From assembly GCA_025998955.1 (NCBI GenBank), contig AP024676.1:3286001-3350000 (forward strand): a DNA stretch of 64,000 bases, written 5' to 3'. A model generated the notes under the pieces. The model made no database searches. It saw only the letters and a program-made list of their open reading frames with translations, and had not been told where the DNA came from. The position numbers were made by a program, and so were the translations under genes. Below are positions 29,875 to 38,484 of the stretch, piece by piece (within the stretch, counting starts at the first letter, position 1; every line of letters starts with the position of its first letter). Source of the DNA: Candidatus Roseilinea sp. Lineage in GTDB: Bacteria; Chloroflexota; Anaerolineae; J036; Brachytrichaceae.

Positions 29875-29907
29875 CGGCCCAACGATGATAGCATGTAGGC
29901 ACTGACC

Positions 29908-30387
29908 ATGCGCTCTCGTGAGATCACCTTGCGCTTCTTCGCCCAGCCCACAGAGCAGAATGTGCTCGGCAAGGTGCACGGCGGCGCGGTGATGAAGTGG
30001 ATTGACGAAGCCGGCGCGGCCGTCGCTATTGGCTGGAGCGGCCAGACCTGCGTCACAGTCTACGTGGGCGGGATTCGCTTCGTCAAGCCGATCCTCATCG
30101 GCAGCCTGGTGGAGGTGCACGCCCGGCTGATCTACACCGGCCGAACCAGCATGCATGTCGCGGTGGACGTGCGCGCTAGCGACCCGCGCGACGGCGTCTA
30201 CACCCAGACCACGCACTGCATCATCGGCTATGTGGCGATAGATGGCGAAGGCCGACCGATGGAAGTGCCGAAGTGGGAACCGCAGACGCCGGAGGACCTC
30301 GCCTTGCAGCAGCACGCCATCAACGCCATGGCGCTCAGCAAGCGCATCGAGGAAGAGATGAGACGGTTTATGAGCGACTCTACTTGA
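29908..30387 (+). CDS. acyl-CoA thioesterase, hotdog fold (YciA/BFIT type)
   Basis: 159 residues. Hydrolyses acyl-CoA to free acid and CoA. The hotdog signature is VHGGAVMKWIDEAGAAVAIGW with the conserved Asp, followed by GSLVEVHARLIYTGRTSMHVAVDV. A single domain with a helical C-terminus. The 3' end overlaps the convergent AlbA-domain gene by eight bases. Confidence 0.9.
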   Translation: MRSREITLRFFAQPTEQNVLGKVHGGAVMKWIDEAGAAVAIGWSGQTCVTVYVGGIRFVKPILIGSLVEVHARLIYTGRTSMHVAVDVRASDPRDGVYTQTTHCIIGYVAIDGEGRPMEVPKWEPQTPEDLALQQHAINAMALSKRIEEEMRRFMSDST

Positions 30388-31741
30388 GGATGTAGTACGT
30401 CCCGCGCTTGTCGCCGATGCGCAGGATGAGACCCCGTTCGACCATATCCACGAAGTCGCGCCGCAGCGTCTCGGGGTTCACATCCGGGCATAGCTCCTGG
30501 TAATCGCGGTTGGTGATGCGGCCGTTCGCCTTGAGGTAGGCCAACATCTTCTGCCAGCGTTGCTGCTGCGCCGTCTGCGGCGCGGGGAGCGCGCTCGGCG
30601 CGGCAGACTTGGCGTAGAGTGTCACCGCGAAGCCGGCGTCGGTTTCCTCGAACGCCGGTGGCGGTTGATCGGCTTCCTTCATGGCGCGCACCATGCGGTC
30701 TATGCCATAGCCCAGCCGCTCGATGAAGCCCATATCGGCCAACACTTGAACAATTGCCTCGTTGCGCGAATAGCGCTCGCGCAGCAGGTTTTTCAAGGTG
30801 ATGTGGCCGGGCAACCGGCCGGGGCTGCGCACCTCCACGCGGTCGCTGAACATCAGCACGTGAATCTGGTTGCCGGTCAGGCGGTAATCGCGATGAGCAA
30901 CGGCATTAACCACGGCCTCGCGCAATACGCCGGGCGGGTAGAGCGGCTCGTCGCTGCGCTGCCAGGCGCGCAGACGCGCGCGGTGCGGCATGTTCTCGGC
31001 CAGGAAAGCTTCGGCACGGCGGATCTGCTCCGGCAGTGTCCCCCCGATGGTCTGCCGGGCGAAGACATCGTCCATCTCGAAGCCGCCGAAGCGCGCGCAT
31101 AGGATCTCCGCGCCGCGCACCCAGCGCTGCGGCTGCCGGCCGAACAACAACAGCCCAGCGTAGGTAGGCTTGATCTGCCGGCTGCGCTTGATCAGGCATC
31201 CGCGCCGCAACAGCACATCCTCCACGTTCTCAGTACCGATCGTCACCTGCTGCGCGTAGGCTTCCACCTTTGACCAGTCCAGGTCGTCTCGGCTTGCACC
31301 GCTCGGCACAGCCGACTCCCACGTGCCTTCGCTGCGCACCAGCATCAGCTCGCGCAGTGCGCGTGCGCCCAGGACGACGTTGCGGCCGTTCTCGCGGGTC
31401 AAATAGCGTCCGTCGAGGCTGTAGACGTTGGGCAGGCCTTCCGGCACTTCGACGATCAGCGCTTCCGGCGCGCTTGGATCGTCGCCGACGAAGTAAGGCA
31501 GCGGCGCGATCAGGCGCGGCTCGCTCATCAGCATCGCCTGCAACGCGCGATCGCGCGTCTCGTCAGGCGAGACTTTGTCCTTCGCACCGAAGGAGATGAC
31601 TAGCACACCACCGCGTGTGTTGGCCAGCGCGACCAGCGAGCGCGCCATGCGTTCCGGCGCGGCGATGTTGGGCGAGAGCACCTCGATGCGCGCGCTGGGG
31701 CCGGCGGCGAGCAGTTTCTTCAAATCGGCGCTGGTCAGCAT
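30380..31741 (-). CDS. AlbA_2/Schlafen-domain transcriptional regulator (RecG-like ATP-binding)
   Basis: About 453 residues from ATG 31741; an upstream in-frame start at 31780 is possible. The N-terminal AlbA_2 domain (about 10-125) includes MARSLVALANTRGGVLVISFG. The C-terminal half has the HATPase_c_4 signature PPGVLREAVVNAVAHRDYRL and VEVRSPGRLPG (about 265-320). The last 60 residues form a winged helix (YLKANGRITNRDYQELC). Such proteins are often regulators or parts of defence loci; no toxin or phage gene is adjacent here. Confidence 0.85.
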   Translation of the reverse strand: MLTSADLKKLLAAGPSARIEVLSPNIAAPERMARSLVALANTRGGVLVISFGAKDKVSPDETRDRALQAMLMSEPRLIAPLPYFVGDDPSAPEALIVEVPEGLPNVYSLDGRYLTRENGRNVVLGARALRELMLVRSEGTWESAVPSGASRDDLDWSKVEAYAQQVTIGTENVEDVLLRRGCLIKRSRQIKPTYAGLLLFGRQPQRWVRGAEILCARFGGFEMDDVFARQTIGGTLPEQIRRAEAFLAENMPHRARLRAWQRSDEPLYPPGVLREAVVNAVAHRDYRLTGNQIHVLMFSDRVEVRSPGRLPGHITLKNLLRERYSRNEAIVQVLADMGFIERLGYGIDRMVRAMKEADQPPPAFEETDAGFAVTLYAKSAAPSALPAPQTAQQQRWQKMLAYLKANGRITNRDYQELCPDVNPETLRRDFVDMVERGLILRIGDKRGTYYILK

Positions 31742-31802
31742 CGTATGGGCGAGTGTCGGACGAGAGGCGACGAATGTCAAGATTGCGTTAACGCGCCTCG
31801 CG

Positions 31803-32423
31803 TCATCGTACGATGTAGGTGGCGATCACTTCATCGCCTCGACGCAACACCACCTCGTCGCCCACGCGCCATACCGCCTCGGACTGGTTCCAGAACAGAT
31901 CGGTCGGCACGTCCACGCCGCTGGTGGTGTGCAGGTTGATGAAACTCTCCCTGAACAACGCCACATTGCCGAAGGTATAGACCTTGCCACGTGGGTTGGA
32001 GAGTGTCCAGCCGGTCAAGTCAACCTCATCGCCCTCGTTCACGATCACCACGGCCTCGCGCGTGCGCTGGCCGGGATAGACAACGGCGCTGATGCGCACG
32101 TTGGGAGGCGCGCCACCGGTGGATCGCGCAACCGGCCGGGGCGTCGCGGTGGGCTGCGGCGGTGACGTGAGCTCGCCGGGAGCGACAGCCTCCTGAACGG
32201 TGGGCGACTCGGCAGCCGGCATGACGTTCATGTTCTCCGCGACAGGCGGAGCGACATCTGCGGCGGCGACCGGCTGAGTCGCAGCGACGGCCATTGGAGT
32301 CGCTGCCGGGCGGCTCGCGGCCTGCGTGAATGCTTGCACGACGAGGAACGCAGTGACTGCCGAGACGAGCGCGTTGATCAGCAGGAAGATGATCCAATTG
32401 CGAGCCCGAAACGGTGACTGCAT
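31803..32423 (-). CDS. membrane-anchored lamin-tail domain protein
   Basis: 206 residues from ATG 32423. One N-terminal helix (WIIFLLINALVSAVTAFLVV, about 10-29), a long Ala/Pro/Thr-rich linker to about residue 100, then a lamin-tail (LTD) beta-sandwich: VRISAVVYPGQRTREAVVIV, DLTGWTLSNPRG and a terminal GDEVVLRRGDEVIATY. LTD domains occur on exported bacterial proteins with unclear binding roles. It points away from the recombinase-like gene 74 bases upstream and shares that promoter region. Confidence 0.85.
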   Translation of the reverse strand: MQSPFRARNWIIFLLINALVSAVTAFLVVQAFTQAASRPAATPMAVAATQPVAAADVAPPVAENMNVMPAAESPTVQEAVAPGELTSPPQPTATPRPVARSTGGAPPNVRISAVVYPGQRTREAVVIVNEGDEVDLTGWTLSNPRGKVYTFGNVALFRESFINLHTTSGVDVPTDLFWNQSEAVWRVGDEVVLRRGDEVIATYIVR

Positions 32424-32497
32424 GGATGCAATATAGCATGCGCGAATGCGCGACCCACCGGTTGTCACAACCAGAACATCTGTGCTACACTGTCAGC

Positions 32498-33433
32498 ATG
32501 GCGACGGTGACCCGATTGGACGAAGCGTTGCTGGCCTACGCCAGATACCTCGAACGCCGCCCGATCAGCGACAACACGCGCAAGGCGTTCTGGGGCGACG
32601 TGAATCTGTTCGCTCGCTTCGTCATGGCCGGAGGGCAACCTGCCCGGCTATTGGCTTCCATTACCAGCGACCACATCCGCGCGTTCATCGCCCACGAAGA
32701 GCGCCGCAGGAATGCCAATAGCCCGAAGTCCGTCGAGCGCCGCCTGACATCGGTCAAAGTCTTCTTCCGCTGGCTGCGCGAGTGTGGCTACATTGCGGTG
32801 GATCCCGCCGACAGCGTGCCCTACAAGCCGCTGGTAGACCCGTTGCCGGAATATTTGACCGAAGCGCAAGCGGCGGCGATACTGCACGCCGCGCGCCAGG
32901 TGGCCGCCGGCGCGCGATCCGACACGCGACCGCTGGCCATCATCCATCTCGTGCTGGAAACCGGCATCAAGAAGAGCGAGTGCCTGCGGCTGACGCGCGA
33001 TGACCTCGATCGCGACGCGCGGCGAGTGTGGATTCGCTACGACAAGCAGCACCTGAAGTTCAAGGAGCGGCAGTTGCCCATCTCCGCCGAATGCCTGCAA
33101 GCGCTGGAGGAGCATCTGCAGCGCCGCCGGCCGCGCGGCCGGCTGTTCGACTGCACCGGTCGCAACCTCGAATACATCTTCAACCGCAAGATTGCGCCGC
33201 CGGCCGGCCTCGAGGCGCTCACGTTCGAGATGCTGCGCTGGACGTGCGCCCTGCGGGATTACCGCGCCGGCGCGATGGACGAGGAACAGCTTCAATACAA
33301 ATACGGCCTGTCGCCAATGGCGTGGAAGGAGATGGAAGCCAAGCTGGCGCGCGTCGTTAGGGGCGAGGGCAGCAGCACTTCAGGTCTACGCGCCTCTGGA
33401 CATGCCGCGAGCAAGCGCCAGACCGACGACTGA
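32498..33433 (+). CDS. tyrosine-recombinase-fold protein with degenerate active site
   Basis: 311 residues from ATG 32498. The N-terminal SAM-like core-binding domain (about 1-100) is clear (LLAYARYLERRPISDNTRKAF; SVERRLTSVKVFFRWL). The catalytic domain follows, but box I reads TGIKKSECLRL with Lys in place of the essential Arg, box II reads EMLRWTCAL with both histidines replaced, and no nucleophilic Tyr is found after the final helix. It probably binds DNA without recombining it. No att-like repeats were found nearby. The last 48 bases overlap the convergent membrane-protein gene. Confidence 0.75.
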   Translation: MATVTRLDEALLAYARYLERRPISDNTRKAFWGDVNLFARFVMAGGQPARLLASITSDHIRAFIAHEERRRNANSPKSVERRLTSVKVFFRWLRECGYIAVDPADSVPYKPLVDPLPEYLTEAQAAAILHAARQVAAGARSDTRPLAIIHLVLETGIKKSECLRLTRDDLDRDARRVWIRYDKQHLKFKERQLPISAECLQALEEHLQRRRPRGRLFDCTGRNLEYIFNRKIAPPAGLEALTFEMLRWTCALRDYRAGAMDEEQLQYKYGLSPMAWKEMEAKLARVVRGEGSSTSGLRASGHAASKRQTDD

Positions 33434-33838
33434 CCCGACGCCGGCTCCCACAACCCAAGCCGGCAACAGCGCCCAACGCAGCTTGAACTCCAGGCCGAGC
33501 GCGATAGTTGGCAGGATCTCCAGGCCGGCGCGCGGGATCTGTGCCAGCATCGCGATCGCCGGCGTAAGCAGATGGCCGAGCATCACCCAGCCGGCGCTGA
33601 GCGCCATCACACGCAGCATGAACAGCGGCCTGGCCGCCGGCCACAGGCCATGCCGCGTAAAGATGATCTCCTCAACCGATAGCGCCGTATCGCCGGCAAT
33701 CGCGCCGAAGACGAGCGTGATGGCGGTGGAGAGCAGGTCGCGCAGCAGGTCGGTGCGGCCGGCAAAGGCAAGGTCGCTCCATACGCCCACGACGAGCACG
33801 CCGAGGGCATAGAGGGCGATAAGCATTGGGCGTCGCAT
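33386..33838 (-). CDS. small integral membrane protein, unknown
   Basis: 150 residues from ATG 33838 with four hydrophobic segments: about residues 5-27, 33-50, 70-90 and 120-145. No family recognised. It overlaps the 3' end of the recombinase-like gene on the opposite strand by 48 bases. The upstream region also contains the left end of an insertion sequence 82 bases away. Confidence 0.6.
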   Translation of the reverse strand: MRRPMLIALYALGVLVVGVWSDLAFAGRTDLLRDLLSTAITLVFGAIAGDTALSVEEIIFTRHGLWPAARPLFMLRVMALSAGWVMLGHLLTPAIAMLAQIPRAGLEILPTIALGLEFKLRWALLPAWVVGAGVGSVVGLALARGMSRGA

Positions 33839-33919
33839 CGTGCCGCTGATCTTACACACCCGACCCGCACATTCAGGCAGCTGTAATGCTCTCTTAAGAT
33901 GCCACCAAAGTTTAGTAGA

Positions 33920-34872
33920 TGCTCAGTTGAAAACCTTACTACGGTAGTAAGCGCTCAGCGATGAGCGTTGTAAACGACAGACTTGACGCGGCCTTCACGG
34001 TGTTGGCAGGCAGGCTTGACCGAACGAATGGCGTCACCGAATTTGCGTTTGACGACGGAGTTGACCGTTTCGTTCTTCCAACGCTGACCGAACAAGCCGT
34101 CCAGACGCGCATGCGAGACCAACTCAGCCCGCGCCTTGCGTTCCGGTGCCTTCAGACTACCCCCACGCCGAATCGGCGGGATGATGTCGCGTGGGCCGAT
34201 GGTGGCACTGTCAAAGCCGCTGTCGGCCAGTGTCACCCAAACTGGATGACCGCGTTCATCACGTTGGCCATACCGCCCTGCGCGCCGCTTGAGCGTGGAC
34301 AAGTGCGGCGCGTCGTTGCTCGGCCCGACGCCATGCGCCACGGCCAGGATCATCTGGCTGCTGACACCGACGGCATACGCGCCTTTCAGCCAGCGTTTGA
34401 ACGGCTTGCCGCGGCGGGTCTGAAAGTAGGCGCTGGCATTGGTCGGGCGAAAGAGGGTCGAGTCGAGTGTGATCGCGTCTTCCTGAACCAAACCGCCGTT
34501 ATCCAGGGTGCTCAGCAGCGCCTCGTTCATCTTGTCCAAGTGACTGGCTCGAAAGCGGTGATACATCCGGTTGAGCGTGCTGTAGTCCGGCACGCCGGTC
34601 AGCTCCAACACGTCGCGGAGTTCCTGGCTCATCAACAGCAACTCTTCAAAGTCGCGGTAGCTCATCTTGAAGTAGAAGCTCAGCAGCACGCACGCCGCCA
34701 ACTGCGGCAGGGTGAACTTCTTCGGGCTGAACCGATGGCTGTAGCGCGGGAACGCCGCCTGCGTCTGGGCGTAGATGATCCGCGCCACTTTCACATGCCG
34801 ACTCTCACGCAGCTGTCTACCTTTGGTTTTGGCATTCATCGCTTCGCATTATCCAAGGTTTTCAACTGAGCA
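33920..34872. mobile_element. IS5-like insertion sequence, complete, 953 bp
   Basis: Perfect 18-base terminal inverted repeats: TGCTCAGTTGAAAACCTT at 33920-33937 and its complement at 34855-34872. One transposase gene fills the interior. No flanking target duplication is obvious (TAGA on the left, AGGT on the right). The right end lies ten bases before the aminotransferase ATG, so the insertion separates that gene from its upstream DNA. Confidence 0.9.
33955..34839 (-). CDS. IS5-family transposase
   Basis: 294 residues, full length and uninterrupted. The N-terminal region has the helical DUF772-type segment (FTLPQLAACVLLSFYFKMSYRDFEELL). The DDE catalytic core includes AITLDSTLF (first Asp), VTLADSGFDS (second Asp) and the C-terminal part containing RWKNETVNSVVKRKFG (Glu). 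It moves the element by cut-and-paste. The intact reading frame and perfect ends suggest a recent insertion. Confidence 0.9.
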   Translation of the reverse strand: MNAKTKGRQLRESRHVKVARIIYAQTQAAFPRYSHRFSPKKFTLPQLAACVLLSFYFKMSYRDFEELLLMSQELRDVLELTGVPDYSTLNRMYHRFRASHLDKMNEALLSTLDNGGLVQEDAITLDSTLFRPTNASAYFQTRRGKPFKRWLKGAYAVGVSSQMILAVAHGVGPSNDAPHLSTLKRRAGRYGQRDERGHPVWVTLADSGFDSATIGPRDIIPPIRRGGSLKAPERKARAELVSHARLDGLFGQRWKNETVNSVVKRKFGDAIRSVKPACQHREGRVKSVVYNAHR

Positions 34873-34882
34873 AGGTGAATTC

Positions 34883-36112
34883 ATGACAACGACGAACGGT
34901 GTGCAAGAAAAGACAATGCAACGCGTGAGCGCGCGCACGGCGGCGGTGCAACCCTCGGCCACTATGGCCGTCGAGGGCCGCGTGAAGCAGATGCGCGCTG
35001 CTGGCGAGCCAGTGATCGGCTTCGGCGCGGGTGAGCCAGACTTCCCCACGCCCGACCTGATCAAACAAGCCGCCATCAAAGCCATCCACGACAACTTCAC
35101 CAAATACACCGAGACCGGCGGCATGGCCGCGCTCAAGGAAGCCATCGCCGCGCGCGAAAGCGAGAACACTGGCCTGGACTACAAAGCCTCGCAGGTGGCC
35201 GCGCACACTGGCGGGAAGGAATCGCTGTATCTGGCCTTCCAGGCGTTGTGCGAGGCGGGCGATGAGGTGCTCATTCCCGCGCCGTTCTGGGTGAGCTACG
35301 TCGAGCAGGTGCGCCTGGCCGAGGCCACGCCGGTGATCGTGCCGGCAATGGCCAGCGATCACTTCAAGGTGACGGGCGAGATGCTGGTGCGCTACACCAC
35401 GCCGAGGACGCGCGTGCTGGTGCTGAACTCGCCCTCCAACCCGACCGGCATGGTCTACACCAAAGCCGAGCTGGAGGACATTGCGGCCTGGGCGCGCATG
35501 AACGACGTCATCATCCTCAGCGACGAGCTGTACGATCGCATCGTGTTCAACCCACCCTACGCGCGCTGGCTGCGCATCGCGCCAGATCTTTACGAGCGCA
35601 CCGTCGTCATCAACGGCCTGTCCAAGGCCTACGCGATGACGGGCTGGCGGTTGGGCTACTCGGTTGGGCCGGAGTGGATCGTCAAGGCGATGCTGAAAAT
35701 TCAAAGCCATAGCAACAGCCACCCGACCTCGATCACGCAGGCCGCTGCGCTGGCGGCCTACACCAGCGACCTCGAGGGCGAGATCAGCAAGATGGTCGCC
35801 GCATTCAAGGAGCGGCGCGATTGGCTCGTCGCTGCGTTGAACGACATCCCCGGCGTCAACTGCGTGATGCCCGAGGGCGCGTTCTATGCCTTCCCCGACT
35901 TCAGCGGTCTGCTGGGCAAGTCGCTGAAGTACGGCCGCGCACCGAAGACCAGCGAGGCGTTGGCAACGTATCTGCTCGATACCGTCAAGGTCGGTATCGT
36001 GCACGGCGAGGCGTTTGGCGCGCCCGGCTGCGCCCGCCTGAGCTACGCCATGTCCCTGGACAAGATCAAAGAGGGCGTCGAGCGGATGAGGGATGCGCTG
36101 ACGTTGGCGTAG
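34883..36112 (+). CDS. class I/II aminotransferase (aspartate aminotransferase-like)
   Basis: 409 residues. PLP-dependent transfer of an amino group, probably between aspartate and 2-oxoglutarate. Visible are GAGEPDFPTPD, the PLP-phosphate region HTGGKESLYLAF, LNSPSNPTGMVY, the Schiff-base lysine in INGLSKAYAMTGWRLGY and the substrate-binding arginine in CARLSYAMS. AAGGTG lies four bases before the ATG and immediately follows the right end of the IS element, so the native promoter must now be 953 bases away or provided by the IS. A perfect palindrome follows the stop. Confidence 0.93.
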   Translation: MTTTNGVQEKTMQRVSARTAAVQPSATMAVEGRVKQMRAAGEPVIGFGAGEPDFPTPDLIKQAAIKAIHDNFTKYTETGGMAALKEAIAARESENTGLDYKASQVAAHTGGKESLYLAFQALCEAGDEVLIPAPFWVSYVEQVRLAEATPVIVPAMASDHFKVTGEMLVRYTTPRTRVLVLNSPSNPTGMVYTKAELEDIAAWARMNDVIILSDELYDRIVFNPPYARWLRIAPDLYERTVVINGLSKAYAMTGWRLGYSVGPEWIVKAMLKIQSHSNSHPTSITQAAALAAYTSDLEGEISKMVAAFKERRDWLVAALNDIPGVNCVMPEGAFYAFPDFSGLLGKSLKYGRAPKTSEALATYLLDTVKVGIVHGEAFGAPGCARLSYAMSLDKIKEGVERMRDALTLA

Positions 36113-36116
36113 GTTC

Positions 36117-36149
36117 AGACACCAGGTTTCTTTGAGAAACCTGGTGTCT
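36117..36149. terminator. palindrome after aminotransferase gene
   Basis: Arms AGACACCAGGTTTC (36117-36130) and its exact complement (36136-36149), loop TTTGA. It begins four bases after the stop codon and could terminate transcription, but only a weak T-run follows. It has the same TTCTTTGAGAA-type centre as the palindromes inside the two giant LuxR genes. Confidence 0.6.
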
Positions 36150-36225
36150 TGATGTTGATGGTTTCTTGCCTTGGCATCGCGGGACTCTCAGCCTCCATTC
36201 AGCTTAGCCGCCCACGATTGCAGCC

Positions 36226-37380
36226 ATGCTCAGACGCCCCGCTCTTGTCAGCTTGGTCGTGCTACTTACCGCTTGCGGCGCAGCCGAAACCACGACGCCA
36301 ACACCCGCCATCGCCGTCACGCTTTATCCTGCGTCCACATCGCGCCCGACTGCCACAACCGCGCCAACCGCAACCGTCGCCCAGCCAACCACTGCGCCTA
36401 CCGAAGCGCCAGCGCCGACATCAGCGGCCGAGCAACGCCAAGCCCAAGCGCCCGCCACCCAGCAAACGCAACTCCATCCACTGACCATCGAGGCGATGCG
36501 CCAGCGCGAGTATCCCGGCAGCGACATCGTGATCGAGCAGACGCTCGCGCCGGGCAGCAATTACAACCGCTACTACGTCTCGTATCTGTCCGAGGGACTC
36601 AAGATTTATGCGTTGCTGACCGTGCCGCGCGGCGACAAGCCGGCCACTGGCTGGCCGGTGGTCGTGTTCAATCACGGCTACATCCCGCCCGATGTCTACA
36701 GGACGACTGAACGCTACGTGGCCTATGTGGACGCGTTCGCCCGCAACGGCTACATCGTGCTGCGCAGCGATTACCGCGGCCATGACCGCAGCGAGGGCGA
36801 TGCGACCGGCGCCTACGGCAATCCCGGCTACGTGGTGGACGTGCTCAACGCCGTCGCCTCGATCAAGCGTTACCCCGACGCCGACCCGAACCGCATCGGC
36901 ATGTGGGGCCATTCAATGGGCGGCTACATCACGCTACGCTCGATGGTGATCAACAAAGACATCAAGGCCGGCGTGATCTGGGCTGGCGTGGTCGGCTCAT
37001 ATCAGGATTTGGTGGAACGTTGGCGGCGTAGAAGTGCGAGCCAGCCTGCACCAGCAGCGCCGCCGACTGGCGCGCGGCGCTGGCGTCAGGAATTGATCGA
37101 GCAGTATGGCGAACCGGAGGAGAATCCCGCGTTCTGGGCTTCGATCTCGGCGAATTCGTATCTGAGTGATCTGTCGGGGCCGGTGCAATTGCATCACGGC
37201 ACGGCGGACACGTCGGTGCCGGTCGAGTTCTCTGACATGCTGAATCAGCAGATTCAGGCTGCCGGCGGCATGGTCGAATACTTCACTTATCCCGGTGACA
37301 ATCACAACATCTCCGGCAACCTGTCGCTGGCGCTGAGGCGTTCGGTGCAGTTCTTCAACAAGTACGTGAAAGGGGCATGA
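36226..37380 (+). CDS. lipoprotein alpha/beta hydrolase (S9-like peptidase/esterase)
   Basis: 384 residues. A lipobox LTAC puts Cys17 at the mature N-terminus, followed by a Thr/Pro/Ala-rich linker to about residue 80. The alpha/beta-hydrolase domain shows nucleophile Ser in GMWGHSMGGY, Asp in HGTADTSVP and His in GDNHNIS, the arrangement of dienelactone hydrolases and prolyl oligopeptidases. An oxyanion strand VVVFNHGYIPP is present. Acts outside the membrane on an unknown ester or peptide. Confidence 0.88.
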   Translation: MLRRPALVSLVVLLTACGAAETTTPTPAIAVTLYPASTSRPTATTAPTATVAQPTTAPTEAPAPTSAAEQRQAQAPATQQTQLHPLTIEAMRQREYPGSDIVIEQTLAPGSNYNRYYVSYLSEGLKIYALLTVPRGDKPATGWPVVVFNHGYIPPDVYRTTERYVAYVDAFARNGYIVLRSDYRGHDRSEGDATGAYGNPGYVVDVLNAVASIKRYPDADPNRIGMWGHSMGGYITLRSMVINKDIKAGVIWAGVVGSYQDLVERWRRRSASQPAPAAPPTGARRWRQELIEQYGEPEENPAFWASISANSYLSDLSGPVQLHHGTADTSVPVEFSDMLNQQIQAAGGMVEYFTYPGDNHNISGNLSLALRRSVQFFNKYVKGA

Positions 37381-37431
37381 TTCCGTCGCCTGCGCCGTTG
37401 AACAGCATGTTGCTGGCGACGGGCTTGCTGT

Positions 37432-37851
37432 TTATTCGCCCGATGCCCTCGCGGCCGCGATCTGCTTCGCCGTGTCCATGTAGTGCCGCATGCGGATGAT
37501 CTTGCCGGCGTCGTTGAACGTCCACAAATGCATTTCCTCGTCGCGAAAGTGACCACCCGTGTTCGGAACGTCAGCCTCGATGACGATTTCGGCTGCCACC
37601 TGATTGCCGCCGGCCATGATCGAGAGCACGCGGAAGTCCTTGATCACGAGCGCGCTGAGCGCTTGAAAGAATTCGCCCACGCCGGCTGGCCCCTGCCGCA
37701 GCTGCAACCACGGCACGCCGGCTTTCTGCGCCGAGTTATCGGCCCACTGCTCCCATTGCACGTCGTCGGCCATGTAGCCGAGGATGGTCGGCACATCGCC
37801 CTTGCCAAAGGCTTCGTAGATCTTCACGATAGTCGAAAGGTTGTCGTTCAT
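37432..37851 (-). CDS. NTF2-like (SnoaL/ketosteroid-isomerase-fold) protein
   Basis: 139 residues. Pattern typical of the fold: IVKIYEAFGKGDVPTILGYMADDVQWEQW at the start and AEIVIEADVPNTGGHF, EEMHLWTFNDAGKIIRMRHYMDT at the end. Such domains isomerise or dehydrate small ligands or only bind them. A second member of the family is encoded at 44184, in each case near a LuxR-type regulator. The function is unassigned. Confidence 0.85.
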   Translation of the reverse strand: MNDNLSTIVKIYEAFGKGDVPTILGYMADDVQWEQWADNSAQKAGVPWLQLRQGPAGVGEFFQALSALVIKDFRVLSIMAGGNQVAAEIVIEADVPNTGGHFRDEEMHLWTFNDAGKIIRMRHYMDTAKQIAAARASGE

Positions 37852-37863
37852 GTTTTTGTCTCC

Positions 37864-38484
37864 TTACAGCTCTATCCCCTCTCTCAACGCCTGATACGAC
37901 TTCAACAACTCCGCCTCGATGTGCGGGATGAGCGGGCTGTCCGGCGCATGGCCTTCGCGCACCCAGTGATCCGAGAATTGCATCGCCTCGGCGCGGTGAA
38001 ACGCGGCCGACAGGACGCGCTCGCGCGGGACGCGATACACCGCGACGTATAAATCGGCAATCGCTTCGACCAGCGGCTGGTTCTCGCGCTCGGCAAACAG
38101 TTGGCGGTGGATGACCCACCAGCGCACGTCCAGTTCGCCCGCCTTGATCGGGTCGAAGGGCTCTTGTGGATGGACGTCTTTGATGTAGCGATAAAAATCC
38201 TGTTGCAGGCGCGTAGCCCCGGGCACATCGTTGTCGGGGAAAGGTGCGAACGCCACTTGCGCCTGCGTCGCCAGCGATGAAGCCTGCGCCGCCTGCGGCT
38301 CGGTCAACCCGAACTTGTCCCGGGCCAGGCTGACGAGCAATCGCGCCAAAGTCGTCCAGTCGCGCTGGTAGTAGGCTACCCAGGCATAGGTTTCGGCGTA
38401 GGCCACCTTGGCCGGTTCAAACTCGCGCATGGGGCTGAGAGCTCGTCGGGGTTGTGCGGGTGTGGTCATGAAGATGTATTTCAT
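37864..38484 (-). CDS. conserved-looking soluble helical protein, unknown
   Basis: 206 residues from 38484; MREFEPAKVAYAE at 38430 is a likely alternative start that would reduce the overlap with the DedA-like gene from 68 to 14 bases. Largely helical, rich in Trp and Tyr (AETYAWVAYYQRDW; LDVRWWVIHRQLF), with HRAEAMQFSDHWVREG near the C-terminus. No signal or membrane segment. I do not recognise the family. Only 12 bases separate it from the NTF2-like gene downstream, so the two are probably cotranscribed. Confidence 0.7.
   Translation of the reverse strand: MKYIFMTTPAQPRRALSPMREFEPAKVAYAETYAWVAYYQRDWTTLARLLVSLARDKFGLTEPQAAQASSLATQAQVAFAPFPDNDVPGATRLQQDFYRYIKDVHPQEPFDPIKAGELDVRWWVIHRQLFAERENQPLVEAIADLYVAVYRVPRERVLSAAFHRAEAMQFSDHWVREGHAPDSPLIPHIEAELLKSYQALREGIEL

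Noticed and set aside
29875-30315. N-terminal extension of 147 residues on MutS
   Set aside because: The conserved MutS N-terminus starts at 29874, and the extension is the antisense of the thioesterase gene.
32414-32497. 28-residue upstream extension of the recombinase-like protein
   Set aside because: The conserved domain starts at ATG 32498 and the extension overlaps the lamin-tail gene's start region.
36117-36149. Treating the palindrome purely as an IS end or attachment site
   Set aside because: There is no second copy bracketing a gene, and it lies directly after a stop codon, so it was called a terminator/repeat.
37384-37431. Possible small gene between hydrolase and NTF2-like gene
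   Set aside because: The 51-base gap is too short and has no frame of interest.
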